From assembly GCA_034003245.1 (NCBI GenBank), contig JAVEYY010000004.1, forward strand, positions 85,594-149,593: DNA of 64,000 nucleotides. Reading direction: 5' to 3'. Shown piece by piece: positions 9,249 through 17,658 of this stretch. Within the stretch, counting starts at the first letter, position 1; each line of letters begins with the position of its first letter. The notes under the pieces were generated by a model. The model was not told the DNA's origin. It worked only from the letters and a program-made list of their open reading frames with translations, and made no database searches. Source of the DNA: Perlabentimonas sp034003245 (GTDB taxonomy: Bacteria > Bacteroidota > Bacteroidia > Bacteroidales > Tenuifilaceae). Made by a program: the position numbers and the translations under genes.

Positions 9249-9256
9249 TATTTTTG
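9249..9256 (+). promoter_or_regulatory. Possible -7 box upstream of the M1 aminopeptidase
   Basis: TATTTTTG matches TAnnTTTG, 72 bp before the chosen ATG. The nearest TTTG (9229-9232) is only 16 bp upstream, shorter than usual, so this is weak. Confidence 0.3.
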
Positions 9257-9327
9257 GCTTGGCAAAGTTGTGGTTTTTGATTACACTTCATTTATTTTCA
9301 CTAACTTGCCCAATAAATCTGCAAGCC

Positions 9328-11868
9328 ATGAAGAATTGTTTATTTACCGCTACGCTAATCCTAGCCATTGCCACTTCGTGCTCCAAATCATCAATTAATG
9401 AGGGCGTTTCATTAAACCTATCTCAACAGCGAAAAGAACAAATCACCAATATAAGCTATAACCTGCACTTTAATATCCCTGTGCAAAAATCCGATAGTAT
9501 TACTGGAACAGCCGATATTACCTTCGATTTACAGAAAAAAACTCCCATAATCCTCGATTTTAGGGCAAGTAATCACATGGTAACAGAGGTATCGATACAC
9601 GAACAGTCCATTAACTCCACCCTTGAGAATGGTCATATTATAATTCCAGCAAAACACCTATCGGTAGGGACAAATAGTGTACGGGTTAAGTTTACATCAA
9701 ACGATGGGTCGCTAAACCGTAGCGAAGAGTTTCTATATACCCTTCTTGTGCCCGATAGGGCTTCTACCGTTTTTCCCTGCTTCGATCAGCCCGATTTGAA
9801 GGCCACCTTCAAATTATCGTTAACAATACCTGCGCAGTGGACAGCTATATCGAATGGTAAGGTGGATTCAGAAAATTCGATATCATCTAAAGAAAAGCAA
9901 CTAACATTTAAGCAAACAGAACCCATTAGCACATATCTTTTTGCTTTTGCAGCCGGAAAGTTTGAACGGGTTAGCAATACGATTATCGGAAGAGAATTTA
10001 CCGCTTACCACCGTGAGACAGATGCTAGTAAACTGAAACGGAATTTACCAATAATCTTCAACCTACACGCGCAATCGCTACAATGGCTCGAGGATTATAC
10101 CGGAATCCCCTACCCTTTTGGCAAGCTCGATTTCATACTAATTCCTGGTTTCCAGTACAGCGGCATGGAGCATCCCGGGGCAATATTTTATCGCGATAGC
10201 AGGCTTTTGCTCGATGAGAATCCAACTGAAAATCAGCAGCTGCGCCAGGCAAACCTTATTGCCCATGAGGTTGCTCACCAGTGGTTTGGCAATTTGGTTA
10301 CAATGCGATGGTTTAACGACGTGTGGCTTAAGGAGGTTTTTGCTGGATATATGGCCGATCTTATTGTAAACCCTCAGTACCCAAATATTAACCATGGGCT
10401 AAGCTTTTTGCTTTCGCACTTTCCCAGCGCTTACTCCGTCGATAGAACCGCTGGCGCAAACCCAATTGTTCAGGATCTGGAGAATATGCTAAATGCGGGT
10501 TCTTTATACGGCGATATTATTTACCACAAAGCGCCCATAATGATGCAGCAGCTGGTTTTGCTAATGGGTAAGGAACAGTTTAGACTTGGGGTTAAAGAAT
10601 ACCTTAAAACATACACCCTTGGCAACGCTAACTGGGATGAGCTAATATCAATTCTGGATAGTTATACCGATCAGAATTTGGCGGGATGGTCAAAAACCTG
10701 GACACAGGTACAGGGACGACCTGCCGTTGGTTATTCATTTGATAATGAAAGCAAAACCATAACATTTACTAATTTTAATTCATCACCCTTTCCACCTATG
10801 TGGATAGATATCTGCAGCCCCAATGGGAATTCAATTGCAGTATGGTTGGAGCAGCTGCCAACAACTATTTCGGTGGTTGATATTTACGACGAGGCACTAC
10901 CAATTATTGCTAACTCCAGTGGATTGGGATATGGATATTTTGCGCCTGACAGCCTTACGCTAAGCTTTCTGTTCTCGCAGAAAACCCAGTTGTGTAATCC
11001 CATAACCAGGGCATCAAACCACCTCTCGTGGTTCGAGATGTTTTTAGATCAGCGGATAAATACCGATATCTATGTAGATTATCTTTTAAATTGCCTTGAG
11101 GTTGAGACCGAATCGCAGATCCAGAGTTACCTGCTTGGAACGTTAAGCACAGTATTCTGGAGATTTGTTAACCACGATAAGCGAGATCATTTGGCCGCTC
11201 GGCTCGAAAAGGTGCTTTGGACACTTTTTGAAATGAAACTACCCGTTGATCAGAAAAGGGCCGTTTTCGCAACATTATCCTCGGTATTTACTACCGATCA
11301 GTCGTTTAGCAAGTTATATTCTGCCTGGGGATTAGGCCAAATTGGTGGCATTACCCTTAGCGAGAGCGAGCGAACAAGCCTTGCCTACGAGCTGATGATC
11401 CGAAAACCCGAGCTGTACCATACCATCGCCTTTGGCGAGGTGGAGCGAATCAATAATCCCGATCGGATTGCCCAGTTCGATTTTACGCTTGGCGCCGTTT
11501 CGCCCAATCCTAGCCATAGGATAGAGTTTTTCGAGAAGCTCAAGAATCCAGCAAATCGCAAACCCGAACCCTGGGTAACCGAAGCACTGCGATGGTTGCA
11601 CCATCCGCTCCGCTCCGATTTTAGCATTCGCTTTATTGAGCCATCGCTTACCCTGTTGCCCGAGATTCAGCGTACAGGCGATATCTTTTTCCCAAAAAGT
11701 TGGCTCGACGCCACCCTTTGGGGGCACTCCACGCCCGAGGCAAAGAAGGTTGTGAACGATTGGATTGAAGCAAACCCTTACCTCTCGCCTAACCTAAAAA
11801 TGAAGTTGATACAGTCGGCCGATATGCTCTACAGGGCCAATGGAGATTTGGGGAGTGTTAGGCAATAG
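9328..11868 (+). CDS. M1 family metallo-aminopeptidase, lipoprotein
   Basis: I place the start at ATG 9328 and not the in-frame TTG at 9199, because from here the protein has a lipoprotein signal (MKNCLFTATLILAIATSC) with lipobox IATSC. The 846-residue product shows the M1 zinc site HEVAH (313-317) followed by E336 exactly 18 residues later (HExxH-x18-E) and the DQPDLKATF strand of the N-terminal domain. The substrate-binding GxMEN motif appears as SGMEHPG, with His in place of Asn. The C-terminal 300 residues form a helical domain. M1 enzymes remove N-terminal residues from peptides. Lipidation suggests a periplasmic or outer-membrane role in peptide use. Zinc ligands are intact, so activity is likely. 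Confidence 0.9.
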   Translation: MKNCLFTATLILAIATSCSKSSINEGVSLNLSQQRKEQITNISYNLHFNIPVQKSDSITGTADITFDLQKKTPIILDFRASNHMVTEVSIHEQSINSTLENGHIIIPAKHLSVGTNSVRVKFTSNDGSLNRSEEFLYTLLVPDRASTVFPCFDQPDLKATFKLSLTIPAQWTAISNGKVDSENSISSKEKQLTFKQTEPISTYLFAFAAGKFERVSNTIIGREFTAYHRETDASKLKRNLPIIFNLHAQSLQWLEDYTGIPYPFGKLDFILIPGFQYSGMEHPGAIFYRDSRLLLDENPTENQQLRQANLIAHEVAHQWFGNLVTMRWFNDVWLKEVFAGYMADLIVNPQYPNINHGLSFLLSHFPSAYSVDRTAGANPIVQDLENMLNAGSLYGDIIYHKAPIMMQQLVLLMGKEQFRLGVKEYLKTYTLGNANWDELISILDSYTDQNLAGWSKTWTQVQGRPAVGYSFDNESKTITFTNFNSSPFPPMWIDICSPNGNSIAVWLEQLPTTISVVDIYDEALPIIANSSGLGYGYFAPDSLTLSFLFSQKTQLCNPITRASNHLSWFEMFLDQRINTDIYVDYLLNCLEVETESQIQSYLLGTLSTVFWRFVNHDKRDHLAARLEKVLWTLFEMKLPVDQKRAVFATLSSVFTTDQSFSKLYSAWGLGQIGGITLSESERTSLAYELMIRKPELYHTIAFGEVERINNPDRIAQFDFTLGAVSPNPSHRIEFFEKLKNPANRKPEPWVTEALRWLHHPLRSDFSIRFIEPSLTLLPEIQRTGDIFFPKSWLDATLWGHSTPEAKKVVNDWIEANPYLSPNLKMKLIQSADMLYRANGDLGSVRQ

Positions 11869-11929
11869 TTCACAAGTTTATTTCAAAGAAATACGTTTAC
11901 CTGACATTCAACAACTAAAACATATAGCG

Positions 11930-12445
11930 ATGAAATATTTTAAAGTTTTTATTGGGCTCTGGGTTATTATCTCCCTTTGTAGCTGTCAAAAACAGATTAC
12001 AGTGAAAATGAACTTAACGTTGAAAAGTACATAGAGGCCTTAAAAACTAATCTATACGACTCACTGAGTTTACCAAACTTTTCGTATAGAGAAATTCCAA
12101 CCCTTTTGAAGTACATCAATGAAACACAGACAATTTCTACTTTTCCTAGAAACCCAATTTCATCATACTATCAGTCAGAATGCAAGTTAGGTATGTATGT
12201 TTTATGGACAATTGAATCAATTAGAGCTGTATCGATAGAAAGTGAATCATTAATTTTTAACTTTCCCTCGCAAAACCAATCTTAAGCAATAGAAACAATG
12301 ACGAATTAGAGTTAATTTACAATACTGAATCGCACGAAAAAGCAGCAAAAGCTTACAGTGATTGGTGGAACGAAAATAAAACAAAGATTTTACTAAATTT
12401 AACATCATTGACCCGTTGAAAGACACTGATTATAAATGGCATTAA
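11930..12445 (+). pseudogene. Broken lipoprotein gene, DUF4943-like
   Basis: The gene starts with a lipoprotein signal (MKYFKVFIGLWVIISLCSC) and then falls out of frame. Following the protein-like sequence requires three shifts: near 11990 (continuing DYSENELNVEKYIEALKTN), near 12278 (continuing LAKPILSNRNNDELELIYN) and near 12399 (ending FNIIDPLKDTDYKWH, stop at 12443). Each shift corresponds to a single missing base, at or beside runs of A, C or T. The reconstructed product of about 170 residues resembles the small DUF4943 lipoproteins of Bacteroidota, of unknown function; the family name is from memory. Either this is a decayed gene or the assembly has homopolymer deletions. Nothing else is seen between it and 12614. 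Confidence 0.6.
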
Positions 12446-12613
12446 GGGGAACTAGCCCATAATGAGGGAGTTTCTACTGTTTGAGATTACTAGATAATAG
12501 GGGTAATTTAGTTTTTTATAAACTCTAATTTTGGTTTGATTCCTTAGATAAAGCATTTTACTTCCCGTTCCACCTGTGCCGTGCGAGGTTGAAGCGCAAA
12601 ACACTAAAACCAA

Positions 12614-13036
12614 ATGGAACAACGCGACTACCTACTTAGGGAAATTGAACGGATTGGCCAAATTTTAAGAGCAATCCTCAATAGGCTAACCGGCCGAGGT
12701 CCTACACCCGCCATTAGTATTGATAACCAGTTTGAAGAGACGAAAAGCGAACTACTCGATTCGGCAGATATCAACCTGTCGGTGATACTGACAATGAGTA
12801 ACCAGAATACTATAGAGTACATAAAAAGCCATTCAGGCTTTAGCATCTCAAATATCGAGGAATTTGCCCAAATTCTTGAGCACCTAGCGGTCAGTAGCTC
12901 TTCGTATATAAGAATGGAGTTACTCCAAAAATCACTTTTTTTACTCAACTACTGTAAAGAGCAGGATAAAACTTTCTCGATGGATCGTGAAACCCAGATA
13001 TTAAGGATTACCAATTCCTTAAGCAATTTCCAGTAG
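12614..13036 (+). CDS. Small protein of unknown function
   Basis: This 140-residue protein has no signal peptide or membrane segment. The N-terminus (EQRDYLLREIERIGQILRAI) is amphipathic and helical, and the remainder is predicted helical with a Ser-rich middle. The length, ATG and normal codon use support a real gene. I do not recognise the family. It stands alone on the plus strand between a broken lipoprotein gene and the GH5 gene, with no operon partner; 221 bp without a gene follow. Confidence 0.6.
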   Translation: MEQRDYLLREIERIGQILRAILNRLTGRGPTPAISIDNQFEETKSELLDSADINLSVILTMSNQNTIEYIKSHSGFSISNIEEFAQILEHLAVSSSSYIRMELLQKSLFLLNYCKEQDKTFSMDRETQILRITNSLSNFQ

Positions 13037-13257
13037 CTTGTATTAGCACGGAATATAATACCAGCATTTCGATTACGCTTCAAACTTATTTGAAATTACT
13101 TAAGGTAATACCCATAACCTGAGCCTTAGCGTATCCTGTTTAACGGACATTCCAAACCCCATTACTAGTCCTAAATGAAGTTCGCAAAAACGATTAACTT
13201 GCAAATGTTTTTTGAAGTCGTAAGTTAAACCGCTAATACATTAATAATCATATAAAA

Positions 13258-16026
13258 ATGATTTTACACCTAAAACGTATCCCATCTCGCTCACTCTTTA
13301 TAATTGGATTATTAGCTGTCTATAGTTCATCATTACATGCCCAAGGCTTTTTGCATGCCAATGGAAAAAATATTGTTGATGGCCAGGGTAATAATTTTAT
13401 AATCCGAAGTATTGGAACCGGTAACTGGATGATACAGGAAGGTTACATGATGAAATCGACCGATGCTGGTATAAATACGCAATGGCAATTTCGGAAAAAG
13501 CTAATGGAAACTATTGGTGAGGAAAAAACCGATAGTTTTTATAATGTATGGCTCACAAACCACTTCACCAAGCGCGATGTTGACTCAATGAGAGTTTGGG
13601 GCTTCAATGCTGTTCGTCCGGCCCTGCACTATAAGTGGTTTACACCATCAATTGAGGATGAGCCAGTACAAGGAGAAATAACATGGATTGATAAGGGCTT
13701 TGCAATGCTTGACTCGCTGGTTTTGTGGTGTAGCCAAAACCAAATGTATGTAATTTTCGATATGCACGGAGCACCCGGTGGCCAGGGTAAAAATGCAGAT
13801 ATTTCCGATTACGATTCCTCCAAACCATCGTTATGGGAGAGTAAATTAAATCAAGATAAGTTAGTGGCATTATGGTATAAAATTGCCGAACGCTACCAAA
13901 ACCATCCTTGGGTTGGCGGTTACGACCTGATTAATGAGACAAACTGGGATTTTGAGAATAGAGGTAATCAGAACGGATGTAACTGCAATCAAAATAAGCC
14001 TTTAAAAGATATTTTTGAACGCATAATTGATACTATTCGTACAGTCGACAATAATCATATTGTATTCGTTTCGGGCAATTGCTGGGGCAATAACTACAAT
14101 GGATTGGACGGTTTGGCTACATACGATGATAACCTCGTTTTTACTTTTCATAAGTACTGGAATTATAACGATCAGGCTTCTATAAGCTGGATTATCCAAA
14201 AGCGTAATGGGCTAAATGTACCCTTGTGGATGAGTGAGTCGGGTGAAAACTCAAATACTTGGTTTACCAATGCCATAAGTTTGTTCGAGAAGAATAATAT
14301 CGGGTGGAGCTGGTGGCCGGTAAAAAAAGGGGGCATTAATAATATTCTGGAGGTAACCGTTAATACCGATTACACCAGACTAATCAATTATTGGAAAAAT
14401 GGAAGCCCTACAATGACTGAGAACGAGGTTTTTCAGGCCGTTTTAAAATGGGCCGATAACCATAAACTGGAAAACTGCTTTGTGCATTACGATGTTATTG
14501 ATGCCTTAATTCGTCAGGTTAACAGCTACGAGGCCATTCCGTTTAAAAAGCACGAATTGGGTAAGGAGATATTTTTTGTTGACTACGATTTGGGAAGAAA
14601 TAACGTAGCCTACTTTGATATTGATACGGCAAATTACAACGGAAGCACTGGTACTTACACAAGTTGGAATACAGGCTGGAGCTATAGGAATGATGGGGTT
14701 GATATTGAAAAATGTAGCGAAACTGGCGATAAAACCAACGGTTTTAATGTGGGATGGGTCGAAAATGGGGAGTGGTTGCAATACTCTTTAACCACCGATT
14801 CCATAGCAGCCTATACCCTGGCAATTCGTCATGCATCTGGTGGAAGTGGCTCAAATTTTTTTATTGAAGTTGATAGTGTAGATATTTCAGGAAGTTTGCA
14901 ATTACCCCCTACTGGTGGTTGGCAAAAGTGGCAAACAGCAACCTTCTCGAATCTCATACTACCAAATGGTGATATTAAAATTAAATTTGTTTTTGAGCAG
15001 GGCGGCTCAAATCTCAGTTACTTTAGGTTTAGTAATCCAACTTCCATTGAGACCGTAGATTTTGTTTTTGTATCGGCAGAAACTTCAGCCGATGGATCGG
15101 AAATTTATGTAACATTAAATAAGGAGATAACTACCCCAAATGAAGATATATCAGTACAAGAATTTGAACTCCTTATTAATTCGGAGCCAGTTTCAGTTGT
15201 TTCGGTAAGTAAATCGGCTTCATCATCACGATTATTGGTGTTAAACCACCAGGCCAACATCTACTACAATAATAGTATCACTTTATCATATAACGGAATA
15301 TCAGTTCTTTCCGTAACAAAGTCGCTCACTCCTTTTAATAGCAAAACGGTTAAGAATAATTTGCCTAATGGCTATGCTATTCCGGGTCGTATCCAGGCGG
15401 AAGATTTTTACGTGAATAACGGATTTACGTGGGAGGTTTGTAATGATGTTGGTGGTGGGCAAAATTCATCGTATGCAAACCCTGGCGATTACTTAGATTA
15501 TAATGTCTATGTAACTTCTACAGGCTATTACCGTGTAAACTATCGCATTGCAACCATTCGTAGCAATGCCGAATTAGTTTTACTTACAGGTAAGAACGAG
15601 AGTTTTACCGCCATTGATACCATAAAGTTCACCCCAACCGGAGGTTGGCAAACATGGCAAACACAATCGACAGATGTGTACCTTACCGAAGGTTATTCCC
15701 AATTACGATTGCTCGTAAAACAGGGAGAGCATAATTTAAACTGGTTTGAGTTTGCTAAAACAACTGGTATGAGGGAATTACAAGGGCAAGGGCAAATCAA
15801 TCTGTATCCTAATCCAACACGTAACTATGTATTACTATCCATTAGTAATACAATAGTAGATAATGCTACGGTTAATATTTACTGCATAAGCGGTAAACTA
15901 TTAAAACGATACAGAACTAGTGAGAATGAACTTTTGATTGAAACAAGCGACCTTCCAAAAGGAGTTTACTTAGTTTATGTGCAGAACCGTTTTGAAAGTA
16001 TAACCAAAAGATTAATGGTTAACTAA
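13258..16026 (+). CDS. Secreted GH5-type endoglycanase with two CBM6-like modules and T9SS sorting domain
   Basis: The 922-residue protein starts with a signal peptide ending near SLHAQG. Residues about 30-395 are a GH5-type TIM barrel. The acid/base Glu is E227 in DLINETNWD and the nucleophile Glu is E327 in LWMSESGEN, with WGFNAVRP and FTFHKYW as further clan-A landmarks. Two modules of carbohydrate-binding family 6 type follow (about 440-595, with WVENGEWLQYSL, and about 705-840, with IQAEDFY and NPGDYLDYNV); each ends in a GGWQ-WQT strand. Between them is a beta-sandwich-like linker (about 600-700). The last 75 residues (INLYPNPTRNYV to the C-terminus) are a type IX secretion type A sorting domain, so the enzyme is exported and anchored at the surface. 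The exact polysaccharide (cellulose, xylan or other beta-glycan) cannot be told. Confidence 0.88.
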   Translation: MILHLKRIPSRSLFIIGLLAVYSSSLHAQGFLHANGKNIVDGQGNNFIIRSIGTGNWMIQEGYMMKSTDAGINTQWQFRKKLMETIGEEKTDSFYNVWLTNHFTKRDVDSMRVWGFNAVRPALHYKWFTPSIEDEPVQGEITWIDKGFAMLDSLVLWCSQNQMYVIFDMHGAPGGQGKNADISDYDSSKPSLWESKLNQDKLVALWYKIAERYQNHPWVGGYDLINETNWDFENRGNQNGCNCNQNKPLKDIFERIIDTIRTVDNNHIVFVSGNCWGNNYNGLDGLATYDDNLVFTFHKYWNYNDQASISWIIQKRNGLNVPLWMSESGENSNTWFTNAISLFEKNNIGWSWWPVKKGGINNILEVTVNTDYTRLINYWKNGSPTMTENEVFQAVLKWADNHKLENCFVHYDVIDALIRQVNSYEAIPFKKHELGKEIFFVDYDLGRNNVAYFDIDTANYNGSTGTYTSWNTGWSYRNDGVDIEKCSETGDKTNGFNVGWVENGEWLQYSLTTDSIAAYTLAIRHASGGSGSNFFIEVDSVDISGSLQLPPTGGWQKWQTATFSNLILPNGDIKIKFVFEQGGSNLSYFRFSNPTSIETVDFVFVSAETSADGSEIYVTLNKEITTPNEDISVQEFELLINSEPVSVVSVSKSASSSRLLVLNHQANIYYNNSITLSYNGISVLSVTKSLTPFNSKTVKNNLPNGYAIPGRIQAEDFYVNNGFTWEVCNDVGGGQNSSYANPGDYLDYNVYVTSTGYYRVNYRIATIRSNAELVLLTGKNESFTAIDTIKFTPTGGWQTWQTQSTDVYLTEGYSQLRLLVKQGEHNLNWFEFAKTTGMRELQGQGQINLYPNPTRNYVLLSISNTIVDNATVNIYCISGKLLKRYRTSENELLIETSDLPKGVYLVYVQNRFESITKRLMVN

Positions 16027-16063
16027 TCATAGAATCACTAAACATTTGAATGACAGACCTAAT

Positions 16064-16098
16064 AAAAAATCCCTGTATTTCTTGTACAGGGATTTTTT
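16064..16098. terminator. Bidirectional terminator between the GH5 and AGCS genes
   Basis: AAAAATCCCTGTA and TACAGGGATTTTT form a 13-bp stem around a 7-base loop, with T-runs in both directions. It lies between two converging genes and should stop both. Confidence 0.9.
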
Positions 16099-16114
16099 GG
16101 TTATTTTATTCAGT

Positions 16115-17515
16115 TTATTTGTTCAATTTCTCCTGCTTCAAATACTCTTTGTACCGTTTAACCTCCTTGGTCATAACCGGGGCAAGTAGTAAAAGTGCAA
16201 TAAGGTTAGGGATGGTCATAAAGGTGATCACCATATCCACAAAATTCCAAACTATATCAAGTCCCCAAATTGCTCCAAAAAATGTAAAAAGAGCAAACAC
16301 AAAGTAGTAAGGTTTAATGGCCTTATCGCTGAAAATATATTGAATGGCACGACTTCCGTAGTACGACCAGCTAATAATTGTGGAGAAGGCAAAAAGTAGA
16401 AGCCCTAAGGTTACCACATGGGTGGCAAAGCCGCCTAGTCCAACCCGACCCATACCCTCCTGAAATCCCTGAATGGTCATTCCTACGCCCTGAATACCCG
16501 ACGACCACGCTCCGGTAATTACAACAACAAGAGCAGTTAGCGTACAAATTATCAGCGTATCCACCATTGGCTCAAGCGAGGCCACAAAGCCTTCGCGCAT
16601 AGGATGCTCTGTTTTGGCGGCTGCATGTGCCATGGGTGCAGAGCCTTGCCCTGCCTCGTTTGAAAATAATCCTCGACGAACTCCCCAAACCAGCGTCATA
16701 ATAAATGTTGAACCCACAAAACCACCAGTTGCAGCGGTTCCTGTAAATGCATCGCTAATTATTAGGCCAAAGGCGCCAGGAATGTCGCGCCAGTGAACAC
16801 CAATAACAATCATTGCCGACAGGAAGTATAGAACAGCCATAAATGGAACTAGTGTTGACGTAACATTGGCAATACGCTTTAATCCTCCAACAATAATAAG
16901 TAGCACAAGTACGGCTAAAATAATTCCGGTTACAAGTATTGGCACGTTGTAGCTGGTAAAAAGCACATCGGATATGGAGTTGGCCTGAGCCATATTGCCT
17001 GTTCCCAGTGTGCAAAGCGCTGCTGCACCAGCAAAAATAAGCGCCAGTGGTTTGGCAAATCGCCCCAGCATATCTTTTAGTCCAATCTCGATATAGTACA
17101 TGGGGCCACCAGAGATGGTTCCATCGGCGTTTACCTTGCGGAAAATTTGTGCTAGGGTACACTCAACCATCTTTAGCATCATCCCAAAAAAACCGGTTAC
17201 CCATAGCCAAAATATGGCACCAGGGCCTCCTAGGTATATGGCCAACGACACACCCACAATGTTCCCTGTTCCAACTGTCCCCGACAGGGCTGTGGTTAGC
17301 GCTTTAAAATGGCTTACATCACCTGTATCCTCCTTTGTACTGTACTTTCCACTCACAAGCCTAATGGCATGTCGAAAGTGTGATATCTGTAAAAATTTGT
17401 ACTTGAAAGTAAAAAAAATGCCTGTTGGTACTAACAGAATAAGAATAAGGTAACCACCTACATACTCGTTGTAAAGACTAATTACATGGTTAATGGTTTC
17501 GAGGATAGAATTCAT
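16115..17515 (-). CDS. Sodium:alanine (AGCS family) symporter
   Basis: This 466-residue inner-membrane protein has about ten hydrophobic segments. AGCS landmarks are GTVGTGNIVGVSLAIYLGGPGAIFW, ISGGPMYYIEIGLKDM and the highly conserved SNEAGQGSAPMAHAAAKTEHP loop. The family couples uptake of alanine or glycine to sodium entry. Length and motifs are complete. It is transcribed alone on the minus strand, divergent from the GT51 gene and ending at the shared terminator 16064-16098. Confidence 0.93.
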   Translation of the reverse strand: MNSILETINHVISLYNEYVGGYLILILLVPTGIFFTFKYKFLQISHFRHAIRLVSGKYSTKEDTGDVSHFKALTTALSGTVGTGNIVGVSLAIYLGGPGAIFWLWVTGFFGMMLKMVECTLAQIFRKVNADGTISGGPMYYIEIGLKDMLGRFAKPLALIFAGAAALCTLGTGNMAQANSISDVLFTSYNVPILVTGIILAVLVLLIIVGGLKRIANVTSTLVPFMAVLYFLSAMIVIGVHWRDIPGAFGLIISDAFTGTAATGGFVGSTFIMTLVWGVRRGLFSNEAGQGSAPMAHAAAKTEHPMREGFVASLEPMVDTLIICTLTALVVVITGAWSSGIQGVGMTIQGFQEGMGRVGLGGFATHVVTLGLLLFAFSTIISWSYYGSRAIQYIFSDKAIKPYYFVFALFTFFGAIWGLDIVWNFVDMVITFMTIPNLIALLLLAPVMTKEVKRYKEYLKQEKLNK

Positions 17516-17630
17516 AATCTTAGGGTTATTATTGAATTTAGTTTTTGAGGATGCTAAAAATAGAATAGTAATTACATAATGCCAAACGTTTTTGGGAATA
17601 AGATTGTGACCTTTTGTGAATAATCTACCG

Positions 17631-17638
17631 TACCTTTG
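17631..17638 (+). promoter_or_regulatory. -7 box upstream of the GT51 gene
   Basis: TACCTTTG matches TAnnTTTG and lies 20 bp before the ATG at 17659. The candidate -33 elements (TTTG at 17613, TTG at 17604) have spacings of 14 and 24 bp, so the -33 part is uncertain. Confidence 0.45.
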
Positions 17639-17658
17639 CGCTAAACATCAAATATTGA

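Noticed and set aside
9199..9327. TTG start of the M1 aminopeptidase
   Set aside because: The lipoprotein signal begins at ATG 9328; the extra residues would bury it.
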